64,000 nucleotides of DNA from Dipteronia dyeriana (taxonomy: Eukaryota > Streptophyta > Magnoliopsida > Sapindales > Sapindaceae), in the NCBI GenBank assembly GCA_032871835.1, contig CM065295.1, positions 25,430,501 to 25,494,500 of the forward strand. The letters are read 5' to 3'. Under the pieces are notes generated by a model, which was not told where the DNA came from, did not search any database, and was given only the letters and a program-made list of their open reading frames with translations. Below are positions 35,305-47,170 of this stretch, in pieces; position 1 is the stretch's first letter, and the number at the start of each line of letters is the position of its first letter. The translations under genes were made by a program, and so were the position numbers.

Positions 35305-37230
35305 TATACCACTAGCAAGTGCCGCCTTAAGGTCTGTCAAATTCTTTCATATTGGATCGAGACCTTCTCAAACAAATGATATACCAAAATAACTCTTATT
35401 CCAATATCATTCAACCATCATTTATTTAGTCTGGTTTTTAATTAACCAATTTAATTAAAACCTTATGAGTGTAACCATCATTTTAGATCTCATGAGCTTA
35501 ACTTAAGAATTGTTGTCTTAGGGTCAGTCAATCCCGAAATCCCCTTAGAAATCCTATCCGTTAGGAAGTCAACCTTGGTATTAATTTTTATGGAAGCCCT
35601 CCATAAGGAGGACGAAAGTACAACCGCACAAGGCCCCACTCAAATTTCACAATGTTGACTAGTGATGAAGACCGCATGATATATGATGAAGACCGCATGA
35701 TATATGCCATATTTCCCTTTCCTACTCAATATCTTATAATTTGGGTTTTCTATTATTATTAATGCACCTAGATTAAACCAGATTAAACAGCTAATTTCAA
35801 TCTAAGTGTCTAGCGCATTAATAAAAAATTATTAGATTCCTATTCCAATAACTAATAAATTAATTTGATTTTTAACTCTTTAAAAAAACTAGTTCGTTAG
35901 TGATAATTCTAATATAAGTAAACTATGTACTAGGACTAGAATCATTAAATGTGTATTTATCAAGTTTTAACTATTAAAAATAAACACATTATTAGGTCCA
36001 ATTATTATTAGGGACTTAATCAAATTAATCCTAATATTTATAATGGACCCTACTAATCTAAGTAATTAAACACTTTAATAAATAGATTATTAATTAATGA
36101 GAATTAACAAGTTTTTACTCCTAAAACTCATCCCATTAACTTATAGCCAATTATGTGAATTACACATTTTAATCAAATTAAAATTAAAAACATACTATAG
36201 ATGGCTATAATGCATGTATGACTTATCAACATATATATGTGTAGGCACACATAATCTAAATGACATGTATATGCATGACAATGCCTTAAGTATAACATAA
36301 TAAAAGCATACACGAATTGACTGAGTACGATAGGTTTATCTAACTTAAAAGAAAATTTCTAATTACAAAAAATATTCAAGGCATTCCTTGGTCTTCTTGT
36401 AATTCCAAAAATCTTCAAGTCCATCTGTAATATCTTTTACATCTTCTGGACTCAAAATCAAGTCCAACTTGATTTATTTTATTGGATCCATCTCACGGAT
36501 TAAATCCATAAAACTCAAATGTTACTCTAACATATTTTGTAGGTCCAGAGTTTTTCAAAAAAAAAAAATTGGTCCAAACTTGCTCTCAAAAAAAAAAAAT
36601 TGGTCCAAACTTGCTCGCGTACATGCAGCCGTAACGCTTGTGAATGTGCAGTTGGGTGACGTTGCAACGCTTGCGCATTCAGTACGCGTGGGTGATGCAC
36701 AAATGTGCAACAACTTTGTGTAGCAGCAGGCGTTGCAAATTGCACAAAGCTGCTTGCATTATGCGCACTTCCACACAGCAACACATGCACATGCAACACT
36801 TACACATGCACATTTGTACACTTTGCTGCGTGCATGACATCATGCTCAAAATCAACTGTAAACACATAACAATGTTCTTTTTTATTAATCATATGCGCAA
36901 AACTTGTGCATGTTGCATATCTGTTGCGCATGGTCCTCACGACTATTGTGCTATGTCTTCGGGATTGTTGTCTTTATTGATTTACATTAATAAAAATAAA
37001 ATACAGCAAATCAATAAAAACAAAAAATAATTTTACAATCCAGAATTAATATTACATAAGAAAAATATTACATATAAAATCCAAAACCCTCCACGTACCA
37101 TTAAAATTTACGATCAACCATATTTAAATTAAACGATTTAAATATAGACATTCATACAATCATAAAGACAGTGCCTACACATTCATACATGCAATCAGGA
37201 GCAATCGAATTCGATTATACTGTACAAAAA
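35305..37230 (-). other. Copia-B leader (non-coding)
   Basis: Homologous to the copia-A leader. It contains a 31 bp tandem repeat of AAATTGGTCCAAACTTGCTC units with A-runs (36555-36616), and then an unusual TGCA-rich block (36617-36930) in which overlapping Cys/His-rich frames appear on both strands. I do not regard those frames as genes. Confidence 0.65.
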
Positions 37231-37244
37231 TGGATCTTATACCA
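37231..37244 (-). other. Copia-B primer-binding site (tRNA-Met)
   Basis: The minus strand reads TGGTATAAGATCCA, 3 bases after the LTR end, close to the initiator tRNA-Met site TGGTATCAGAGCC. Confidence 0.78.
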
Positions 37245-37247
37245 ATT

Positions 37248-39029
37248 TGTAGATGCCCAAAGTTATAGATTACGCAGCGGAAGGGTCTTAAAATTTTGTT
37301 TATACAATCATCAAGTAAACCTAATTGTACAGTAATAATCGAAAATAACAAAAAGGTGCAAAGATATCATACCAGCGTAGTAGGCTCTTTCTTTCTTTTC
37401 GATCTGCGTCCTGATTTGAACCACAAGATTTTCCTGGCTATCTCCTGGGATTGGTAACGGCATTTGAGCGCGTCACGGTACTCAGGAACAAGGAGGATGG
37501 AGAGAAGATGAAGAAAAAAAAATTCTTCCTTAAAATAAAATACCAGAACCATAATAGGGTTTTTTTTTCTTTCTTTTGTTCTAAGCTCAAATTTGACTCT
37601 CAATTTACTGAACGTATGTTGTGTTATCAATTTCCAAAAAAAAAACATGTAACACATTTTATTTTATTTATATAAAACTAATTACTCAAATCTTTTAGCA
37701 TATCTGATATCTTTAAAGCTATTAATTAATTAAATTTTTTAGAATTTTGAATTTAAAACTTTTGAAATTCAAATTTAAATATTTAATTTATTAAAAATAA
37801 AAGCATCAAATTATCTTATCTTTATTCAAAATTAAATATCAATCAACACCCTCCAACTAATGATTAATTACACAATTAAATTAGCTAATTATTTAATTAA
37901 AATAATCATTAATATTCATTAATTAAATAATCTCATTATTCAATTAATTCCCGAATAGACACGTGTCACTTTCGTAACACAATTAATTGGACAATCCAAT
38001 TAATTAACTGTGACCCTTGTTATCATAATCAATCAGGCTAATAAGGGGACCTAATGGATTCACGGTATTTTGAGCTCCAATAACTCTTAGAAATAATTGA
38101 TTAAAGTCTTTAATTAATATTTTAGGATTATTAACTTCGGTGTTATTCCACTAAAAACCCGAAGTTGCGCTCTCTTTACTGTAGATGTTTTTACACAAAC
38201 CAATAAATGTGGGTGTCCATCGATAGCTATTACATATGGTATGATCCCCCACAAGTAGTTCATAATTAGAGCAGGGTCATAATGTCCGTTATACCCCTCA
38301 AATTATATATATCCATTAAGTACCATTGATTCTCTAATGAACAATAAATCCTACATTCCGTACAGAATTAGAAGAGTGCTCATATTGTTCAACCCCCGAA
38401 TCAACCCTTAAGGGAACTACCATCTGCTTCTCGCAAGAAGGAGTGGATTCCATTATTGTGTACAAACCTTCCCAGCCACAAGTCAAATCGTGATTCCAAC
38501 ATACAGAGCATACTGATCGGGAATACAACTCTAATCACACCCATGATATATAAAAAACCACGATCTAACCTGAAGGAGTCGATAAGACACTCAGGATTAA
38601 GGTCACCCATATATAGCCATTATTTGTCGATATATATGAATCTCAACATGAAACGGATCTTAGTGAGAGATTCATATAGATCGTGGCTAGTCTTACATCA
38701 TAAAATGTGCCTCTATTCTGGTATCACCATATGAATGATCCAGAATAAGATCACCGTACATTACAAAATGGACCACAACTGTAGATTAACCATAAATAAA
38801 GTACCAAACTTTATTTACTATCTACAGACTCTTTGAATTTCTCATCTCAAACTGAATCCATCTGTATATGACATTCATATACTCAGTTTGAAATTGCATC
38901 CGATAATCTTGGATGTTAAGTAAACATGTTATATAAATGTATGAGACAATTTGAATGAATAAACTACTTCTTTTATCTATGTTCAATTCACTTTTACAAA
39001 TTACAAGCCTTAGGGAAAAAACCCAAACA
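37248..39029 (-). repeat. 5' LTR of copia-B
   Basis: Plus-strand ends are TGTAGATGCCC and AACCCAAACA; 1782 bp. It shows distant but collinear similarity to the copia-A LTRs (for example GACACGTGTCACTTTCGTA at 37959 against 26758, and the CCTTAAGG/AACTACCATCTGC block). It is followed at once by coding sequence of another copia element, so copia-B inserted there. Confidence 0.85.
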
Positions 39030-39349
39030 CATAGTAGCCGGGAGTGCTTGCACACAACTTCTTTTGATGAAGCAAATGCTTGTGGATTATGGCTTTGATC
39101 AAGGTACTTTAACCTTTTAATCTAATAACATGAGTGCAATTAATATTTCAAAAAAATCTTGTTCAGCACTATAGAACTAAGCATATAGACATTAGACATC
39201 ACTTTATTAGAGAGCTAGTTGAAAGCAAATGTATTGCACTTGAACGTGTTGGCACAAATGATCAACTAGCGGATTTGTTCACTAAGCCCTTGGACAAAAC
39301 TAGATTCAAATCACTTAGTAGGTCTATTGGGATTTGTCATATATCTTGA
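39030..39349 (+). pseudogene. Copia RNase H C-terminus (C3)
   Basis: The plus strand reads VAGSACTQLLLMKQMLVDYG, then after a stop and frameshift the open piece 39134-39349 with YRTKHIDIRHHFIRELVES and DQLADLFTKPLDKTRF, ending GICHIS. This is the highly conserved end of Ty1/copia RNase H. The upstream part is missing: copia-B abuts at 39029. The lineage may be that of C1, on the opposite strand, but this cannot be shown because C1 lacks this region. Confidence 0.85.
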
Positions 39350-40359
39350 TGAGTTTTGGTTTGACCCCATATGGGGAGCTCAAGCAAAGAGAGCAAATTG
39401 GCATAACATTGCATTGTGCTCATTGATAATCTCTATGTTTCTTTATTAATTGCTTGAGATGATTGGTTGTACATATGCTTATATGTTTTTTTAATAAGTG
39501 TGGAACTTTGCTTTACTTGCAATCCATGTCTTATTTATGATCAAACATTCATTTTTGGACTATGAAAATTTACTTTGGAAATACATTTTGATTGACCAAG
39601 AATTGATCTCCATGACATGATGATTCTCTTAATGAAATGCATTAAATTGATATGCATGAAGAAACCCTTTAATGCTTAAAAATGAATGAAACAATTTGTG
39701 TGTAAAAGCAATGTTGAGAATTCAATCAATAAGGATCTTGTATCCATTCTAAGGATTTTACAATCTAAAAGTCTATCTCTCTTTATTAGTTGGACAAGGC
39801 TTCCATCATACGGGCATCCCACCCGAAAAAATCTAAAAGGGAGTAACAGTCGCTCATGTCTTATTTCGCTTAAAAAGTTTGATATAGTTTCTCTTAAAAT
39901 TAACTTTATTTTACAATCTAGATCTTGCTTTATTCCATGACAAAGAGTGAAATTTATTTGAATTCTTTTTGGAAACCTTGTTGTTTGCTTTGTCAAATAC
40001 CATGATTTTTTATCTTGAATGCACCTTGTCTTGCATGCAAAGCATTCTTTCAAACAATTTTCATGAAATAAAACTCCTTGAATCTCTCTTACTTAATTGA
40101 GTTGCATAATTTTTCTTATATGATTTTACATATGTTTTTGTGCCATAAGCTCTCCTTGCCAAATACTTACCTTTTAAGGGAATACTCATTTGTCTATCTC
40201 TTGACAAAAAAAGGGAGTAGTGTGAAGCTTGTGGGGAGTTGCATATTAGGGGAGATTGACCATTTAGGGGGAGTTTATTTATATTTTTTGGAGATTTGAT
40301 GTAATCTTTGAGGGGGAGCATGTTGCATTGCATAACATGGCATGATTACATTAGTTGAT
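39350..40359 (+). other. C3 3' untranslated region and purine tracts
   Basis: No gene is supported. From 40208 the plus strand is rich in purine blocks (AAAAAAAGGGAGTAG, TTAGGGGGAGTTT, GAGGGGGAGCA at 40310), which are the polypurine-type tracts before a copia 3' LTR. Only about 40 bases (TGTTGCATTGC on) of a possible 3' LTR remain before the T2 LTR begins. Confidence 0.55.
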
Positions 40360-41290
40360 TGTTGTTAATAGCTATTTTTGACAATGGGACCAAAGAGAAA
40401 TTTTCTTTCTGTTCTCACCGGGTAGGATGTACCACCTGATACCAGTTAAGGTCTACCCGTTATTACCTACCTCGAGATACCAAACTCTACACCACCTAAG
40501 GACCAGGACCAGTTAACAGTGAGGTACCTTCTGCCTAGTACCTGAGTACCTCGATGCTATTTCATCACCTCTTCCATGTATGTGTCTTACCTATCAAGCA
40601 AGAAGGAAGTTAGCTGGAAAGCTCTAGAATGAATGGTCAACCCCCACGCCACTAGACTGGTACCTTAAGGTACCTCGCCATCAGCATGCAGAATCATAAT
40701 TCTTTTCCAAGCCACAGAGTTGACTTCTTTGCCATTAAAGCACCATAATGTGACCAGATAGGTCAACTGATTTGCCCATCATTTGTATTTAAACTTGGAC
40801 GAAAACCTGATGTAATCAACGAGAGTAATTCCTGCATAATTTGATTCCCCCATCAACGACAATCATTTTTGGTAAAAGAGTCAATCAATTGGTCTAAATT
40901 ATAGGGATTTGATTGAAGATGAAAAGGGGTTGAAATTGAAAGTTAGGATCCAGACAAGGTATCGAAAAATTGGGAGAAAAAAGACAGATCTTTTTCGCCA
41001 TTTTTCTCACCTCAGAGGATTTAGCCTCTTATCGTCTCGCACGAGTTTTCCACCTCCAATCTTTGTAAACAAGAGAGTTTGAGTGATTTTTAAGATCATT
41101 GTGTAAGTCCTTTAATAAGACAGCTTTCTTAGATTATATTTCTCCATATATGTCCTGTTTACAAGCCATTTATATATCCATCTTCCTATGACCACTTTGT
41201 AACCTAGATACAGGGTATCTACCCCGACTGCAACCTACTGGGTAACGGTCTTGAGGGTGTTGATTGAAATTCCTCACATTTAGTGAATTC
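40360..41290 (+). repeat. LTR of Tat element T2
   Basis: Homologous to the T1 LTR over its whole length (start TGTTGTTAATAG; CATTAAAGCACCATAATGTGACCAG; CTAAATTATAGGGATTTG; CCCCGACTGCAACCTACTGGG). It precedes a plus-strand gag, so it is a 5' LTR. The exact end and primer site are not clear. Confidence 0.72.
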
Positions 41291-41299
41291 TTGATAAGA

Positions 41300-42480
41300 G
41301 GAGAGCGGGGTTAAAGCCTTCATAGCATCGGATGAGTTTGGCAATGAGGACTCTGAGGTCGAATCCAAGAATGCTAGGAATAAGCACCTGGGGGACCAGC
41401 GAAAGAGAACTAGGAATTGAAGAAGGGAAAGCACCGGGAAAGCCGAAAAGATCCCTATGGCAAGATCAATGCCCATTTTCCTGAAGGATCAGGGAAGCAA
41501 AGCTTTCCCCCAAATTCAAGATACATGCTAACAAGTACTCCAAAACATATGATCCTTTGAGCCACTTGGAGAGCTATGTGCAACAGTTGGAAGTCCATAA
41601 CGTAACCAGGGCCACCATGTGAAGGATGTTCCTAACTACGTTAACTGACTATGCCAAGATACGGTTCTGGAAGTTACCGGTAGGTAGTGTTGATTCATTT
41701 ACTAAGTTATCTAGTGATTTTTGTGCTCAATTCTAGGGAATCAAGCCACATCCCAAGGACCCCATCCACCTGTAGTATATAGTCCATGAGCGGACTGAGT
41801 CGCTCATATCTTATGTGGAAAGATTCCATAAAGAAGTGATCCATATGGGGGTTTACGTAGAGAAATAGACCTTAGCCAATTTCAGATGGAACCTTTGGGA
41901 TGGTAAGCTGTTTCGATTGTTCACCAAGCGACCACCAGAGATTTACCAAGAGGCCTATGATAGGGCCCTCGAGCAGGTGGAGATAGATGAGCAACTCCAG
42001 GTCAAGATTGAGTACAATGACCTGAGGGTTGGCAGAAACCAAAAGAAAGAAGCACCCAAGCCAACATCGGTCTAGAAGGCTCAAAACAAACCTCTCAATT
42101 GGTCTATGTATCGCCTCCCACCTTTTCAACCCCAGCAGAAGCGGTACCCAACAAGAAGAACCCCACCTCGAGCTTTACCTCTTCCCAAAGATATAGCTCT
42201 GTTAGTCCATGAAGAAATGGAGTACAACCACTACACCCCCTTAATGCATCTCGTGAAATGAACTACCTTGCCATCCGAGATAAAGAGTTACCCAAGAAAC
42301 CCAATCCCATCAAAGCATTAGTTGACACTAGGAATCGCAACAAGTATTGTGATTTCAATAAGGATGTATGACATAACACCTCGGAGTGCTAAAATCTACG
42401 TATCTAGATTGAGGCTCTGGTGAGGGGCAGCTGCTTGGAGGAATTTCTACGGTAAGTACGGGACAGCATCCATACGGGGA
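41300..42480 (+). pseudogene. Gag of Tat element T2 (many stops)
   Basis: In one frame: KFKIHANKYSKTYDPLSHLE, SYVQQLEVHNVTRATM, a stop, MFLTTLTDYAKIRFWKLPVG, DSFTKLSSDFCAQF, a stop, then SYVERFHKEVIHMGVYVEK and NLWDGKLFRLFTKRPPEIY. This is the Ty3/gypsy gag core. A CCHC-like remnant, CDFNKDV followed by stop and HNTSEC, lies at about 42350. At least five in-frame stops. It is homologous in kind, not closely in sequence, to the T0 gag. Confidence 0.82.
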
Positions 42481-42559
42481 AGGAGGTACTGGATTAAGAA
42501 GGATGTAGAAAGAAGGAAGACGAAGGGCAATGATCTAATATAGTGGATCCAAGTCATTC

Positions 42560-43364
42560 GCACCATCAACAGAGGTCCCCCACCTGCTACAATCCCTACT
42601 AGGGCAGATGAGAGGTGTTAATCTTGTTGTGACTACTGCTATCGTTGCACATCGAGAACAAACTTGACCCCGATCAAGAAGTACTGACTTGATGAGGTCC
42701 TGGATCGGTTTGCAGCTTTTTACCCAAGTGAGGTGCTAGGAGCTATGACCTCCATGTCGGTGGAAATTCTAATCACCAACGGTTTTGCTCTAAAAACTCC
42801 TTGATCCCATCCTCTTTCATATGTGTATGCTTGATACGTGGAAGGAAACTAACATATGTGTTGTAAACTATAGGCCTTTAAATTCAATATCGCCATGAGC
42901 CACCAGGTTGTATTTCTCAAGAGGGTACTAAAATTGTTGAGGCTGAGATAAGAGGAGCTCGGAGAGAGCTTGCTCGTAAAGCTAGGTCCTAAACAAAATC
43001 TAGAAATCCCTTGAAGAGTCCCAATGTGATACAAAGCGGTACAAGCGTGCATATGACACGGAGGCCCTCAGGTCATAATGCCATGCTTTGGAAAGGGATA
43101 TCCAGAGGGGGGAAGGTTAAAGAACTAGAAGACGAAAACCAAGCCCTGCATGCCAAAGTTGCCATTTTGGAGGCCGAGGTGGATGCCTCCTACAGAGATG
43201 ACTACTTCTATGTTGCTTTCCAGGTGGCCCAAGCTTTTCCTCCTCCTTTTGACTTTAGAGTTACTATGAAGTGGGACTGGGAGGAGATCTCACAGAAGGC
43301 TACAAAAATGACAACACTTGCTATTGTTAAAGCCAGCAACATAATAAGTAGCATAAAGAGTTGA
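42560..43364 (+). pseudogene. Tat accessory ORF copy in sense orientation
   Basis: This plus-strand stretch matches the minus strand of T1 at about 18560-17700: shared words include CCACCTGCTATAATCCCTAC-like, ATGAGCCACCAGGTTG, AGCGTGCATATGACACGGA and GGATGCCTCC. The only long frame (43011-43364) gives a coiled-coil segment (KVKELEDENQALHAKVAI) followed by YRDDYFYVAFQVAQAFPPPF. Function unknown. Here it directly follows gag on the same strand, unlike T1 where it is antisense to pol, so the locus is rearranged or two elements are fused. Confidence 0.65.
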
Positions 43365-43584
43365 TGAACTTTCTCTGGTAGTGGTGGGGTTCGACATCAC
43401 AGTCATACATGGATGGTCGATTGTCCCATGATTGAGACTCCAGACCTAGATAGAGACAGGCATCATAGCCATGTCGAGGGGACAAACTCCGGTAGTGTAC
43501 CTCAAATGTAGGGTACCAGACCTGAGACACAGGGTAGCAGAACTGGAGTTATAGGACAGGGAGTATGGGACTTCCCTGCTTATG

Positions 43585-44200
43585 AAGGCCTAGGAGAGTT
43601 TGTTTGATTGATCACGTCGCCAGACTATTACCTACACTGGAGTTATCTATAAGGTTCGATCGCGCGGCACCTCTCCTTCTAGGGACACCTCCGGTCGATC
43701 CGGTCGATCCAGTCTGACCCATCCTCCTAGGGACAGCTCCGGTGGATAGCGTAAGACCCCTCCTCCTAGGGACACCTTCGACCATCCCATTAGACCCCTA
43801 GGGACCCCTACAGTCCATCCTATCGCACCCCATGTATTCCCCAAGCTCACAAGCAAGGGTGGCAGTTTCTTATGGAGGTTCAGAAGACTTCGTTTGATCG
43901 GTCACGTCGTCAGACTGTTTCCTACACTGGAGTTGTCTATACGATTCGATCGCATGGCACCCCTCCTAATAGAGACACCTCCAGTCTATCCCATCGGACC
44001 CCTCCTCCTAGGGACAGCTCCAATCGATCAGATCAGACCCCTCTTCTCAGGGACACCTCCGGACTATCCTATCAGACCCCTCTAAAAGACCCCACAGGCT
44101 CATCCATGATGGACCCCCCCCCCCCCCCCTATCTGGGACCTCTCTGGTCCGTCCTATTGCATCCCACGTATCCCCAGGGCTCGCAAGCAAGGGTGGCAGT
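43585..44200 (+). repeat. 290 bp direct duplication with CCTCCTAGGGACA sub-repeats
   Basis: Two copies 290 bp apart start at TTTGATTGATCACGTCG (about 43603) and TTTGATCGGTCACGTCG (about 43893), sharing CCTACACTGGAGTT. Each contains several ~30 bp units with CCTCCTAGGGACACCTCCGG. A 16-C run lies at 44114-44129. On the plus strand the region encodes a Pro/Ser/Asp-rich peptide (TPPPRDSSNRSDQTPLLRD) that leads into the Ulp1-like pseudogene. Confidence 0.8.
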
Positions 44201-45477
44201 TATTGAGCCCATAAATAGACCCCTGTCAGCTGAAGAAGCCAAGGACATTGTCGGCAGCATCAGGTCATGCATTCACTTCGACTGCTTTAGTAGATGCTGG
44301 GCAACTAGAGGCCTACAAAGCATATAAGAGGAACACCACGGGAGAATTGTATGTATTAGACTTTTTAGTAATTAAAGCACCTACGTAAATTTGTTTAATT
44401 GTTTTGATGTTTTAAAAATTAAATGCAGGCATGATGTTGATCTAAGGGAGCCAGTATCAGCGATTCGGTTCCACCACTTTGAACAGAACTACATGGAGTT
44501 GTTTGACACGGTACACACCTAACTTCAATTGTATTTGGCTTTCTTTACAATAGAATTCTAACGTTGTTTTACAATTACTTTTCCAGCATAAGGACGCTTA
44601 CCTGATCATCTTATAGAAACTTCAGCGAGCATACCCCTCTGTGTATAATCAGGGGATGAACGTTCTGGGCAGTCAGTTCTTTATAAGTGTTTTGTCATAT
44701 ACCGTTTTGTATAATCATTTGTTGTTTTCCGTGATCCTAACTTAGGTGTAATTTTTATCTGTACAGCCATTAATGGAGTAATATTGGGGTAGAATCGTGC
44801 CTCGTGATGCTGACGGGGTGACGACGTTGGGGTGGAAAGTGTTTCAGTATAGGTGGTCCTTTGATGACCTTATGACCGTACGTGGATTACTCCCGGCAAG
44901 AAACAGGCAATGGCACAAGGTTGACATGGGAAGTGTTATAAAATTAAGGGCTAAATATATTTCATTGTAAATGTGTTAAACAATCTGATTTTATCATATA
45001 TATGTGGTATACATATTCTTATTCCGTGCAATGTCGATCGATAGCATTGGCTTCTAGCCAACGTGGACCTCACTGTCGGGAGGATACACCTCCTAGACCC
45101 CTACAGACAGTCAGTCCCCATGCATATCTGGAAACACCAGGTCAAGCCATTGAGATGGTTACTGCCCTCTATGTTGCATCAATTCGGGTTTCATGAAGCC
45201 ATGAAAGCCAGTGAACCAAAATTTGAGAGGATGGATAGGCCCTTCGGGGTGAGCCTGATGTCGACATAAGTTATGCCGCAACAGGATAAAAGGTATGAAT
45301 GATCAAACATCAAATTAACTTTCTGTATAAGTTACTAACATTCTAACGGTTGTTCATACGGTGTTTTGCAGCGGTAACTGTGGTGCTCACATGTTGAGAT
45401 TGATCGAGTACGTACAAGCAGACAAGGTCGAGTACGATTCGACAGATGTGGCCACCATCCAGGAGAATATGGTGATA
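44200..45477 (+). pseudogene. MULE-associated Ulp1-like (C48) cysteine protease
   Basis: C48 proteases cleave SUMO-type conjugates; copies are carried by a known MULE class (KI/Kaonashi type). Exons can be followed by GT-AG introns at 44349-44428, 44511-44586 and 45293-45371. The catalytic His is in HWLLANVDL, Asp in RIHLLDPYRQSV, the oxyanion Gln in MPQQDK, and the Cys in GNCGAHML, the last reached only across the 45293-45371 intron. In-frame stops precede the His, follow LMST and occur earlier (LIIL-stop-KLQRAYPS). The third exon's donor looks mutated (TATAAGTG). A gypsy LTR cuts it at 45478. Confidence 0.8.
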
Positions 45478-47148
45478 TGTTGTAAATTCGTGTTTTATAA
45501 AAACAATACTCACAAGTGCACGAATCGTGAAGATAAGCGCACTAACAAGTAAGGATCGTTCCCACGAGGACTAGAGATTTACCGATTAAAACTAATTCTA
45601 ATTAAAGCTAAATTAAAAGTAACCAAAATATTGTTTGAAGATTGAATTAAAACTAAAACTAAATTAAATTAAAACTAAGAAAGCAATTAAAAAGATTTGG
45701 TTGTGATCAATGGAAGAAAAACACTAGGTCATCAATGCTCCCTTACTATGTCTACTCAATGTTTCAAATTGACTTTAAAAACAAAATATTAATCAAGTTA
45801 AGGGTTCATTCTTATCTTAAGTATGATTGTTACCGTATGATCCTGGGATAAATCAAGTATTCTCAATTACAGTTTACCCATAGATCAATGGCGCAAACTA
45901 TAATCGAGAACCCATTAAGTGCAAGAACAATGAACCAAAACCTATTTGCATAGATCAATGCTAAGATCAGTTTTATCCATTCAGTTGAATATTAATTAAG
46001 ATTAAGTATAGATCAATACTCCAACCTCAATCATTAAATTATCAAAACCCTAAATTCATGCCAACGTATGATCATGCATTAACAAGAATAAAGAATTACG
46101 ACATAAGATGAATTGAATAAATCAAAACTCGAATTAATGAAAATATCATCAATACGCATTCATAGAGGTTCACATTGATTCCCTAATATGAATTAGTTAC
46201 ACATTCTAAAAATAAGAGAAGAAAAAGAAAAGATAAAACCCATCTTGGCCTTCAATGAGTTCTTCAAGTCTTCAATGATGAATTCTTCTTCGTCTTTGAA
46301 TATTCGATATGTAATGATGAATGAAAGGTGTTGGTGATGAAGTGGTTGGGGACGGCCCCATTGGTGGCATAGGACCTCCCTTGACTTGCCTCTTTTGAAT
46401 TACAAAGAATAAAAAGTATTTATAGGTAATTTTTCCTTGTAAACCCATTCTTCTTAGGTTTAGGAAATCCATCAAGTGGGAAAGTAGAATTAAACAAGGA
46501 ATGAGAATCCTTTCCTAAATTGAATTTTTCTTTTTGATGTTTGACTCATAATTTAAGTTTTGGAAGTTTCCCAAACATGTTTTGGTCTTCTAAAATCATT
46601 AGAATTTGATTAAGGAAGTTTTGGAACAATTCTGGACCAATTCGGAGTGGTTTTCTGCCAAAAATCCGTCAAACAGCGGTCTGGGTCACTCCGGAGGTCA
46701 CCGCGGTCCAGACCGTGGAATTCCTCTACCTTGTACCACTCCGCAGACCGTTGGCTAGGTCTCATGCCTGGACGGCGGTCTAGGCCGCGGTTGACTATCC
46801 AACACTGACCTTTGGTTACTAAATTGAACATAACCTCTTTTAGGAATATCGAAATTACGATCCGTAAAGTGCACCGAAAACTAGACTTCTGGGGATTTCA
46901 ATCCATAGGTAGTAGGATACACAATTCGATCTGAGCTGAGAGATATAGGCCCCACAATCTTGCTATTCTGCACTGCTCCAAAATTCAACTTTTTTGCTCT
47001 TTTTCTCCAAAATAACATCTAACACCTCTTGGATGGAATGTGACCTATACATGCTCAACAAACACATAAAATACCTAATTTCACCCAAGAACAATGCACA
47101 AATAATAGGAAATGGGGACCTAAAATATGTATAGAAATAGACCGATCA
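45478..47148 (-). repeat. 3' LTR of the Athila-like element
   Basis: Plus-strand ends are TGTTGTAAATTCG and GACCGATCA. Matches 50704-52385. It is AT-rich except for a GC island at 46670-46800 with GCGGTC/GACCGC words. Confidence 0.9.
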
Positions 47149-47170
47149 AATACCCCCAAACCTATCTTTT
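47149..47170 (-). other. Polypurine tract of the Athila-like element
   Basis: The element strand reads AAAAGATAGGTTTGGGGGTA and then TT, directly before LTR start TGATCGG. This sets the element orientation to minus. Confidence 0.75.

Larger units (their letters stand above)
28833..39029 (-). mobile_element. Truncated Ty1/copia element with two solo-LTR insertions, copia-B
   Basis: Minus-strand order: 5' LTR (37248-39029), tRNA-Met primer site, leader, gag, protease and the start of the GAG-pre-integrase region, then truncation at about 28833. Integrase, RT, RNase H and 3' LTR are missing. Two LTRs of other elements sit inside: 29704-32203 in gag and 32798-35304 in the leader. Its leader is homologous to that of copia-A. 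Confidence 0.85.

Noticed and set aside
36644..37030. 128-codon Cys/His-rich open frame in the copia-B leader
   Set aside because: Cys and His arise from TGCA/TGTGCA words read on both strands; no known zinc-finger spacing repeats, and the surrounding DNA is retrotransposon leader.
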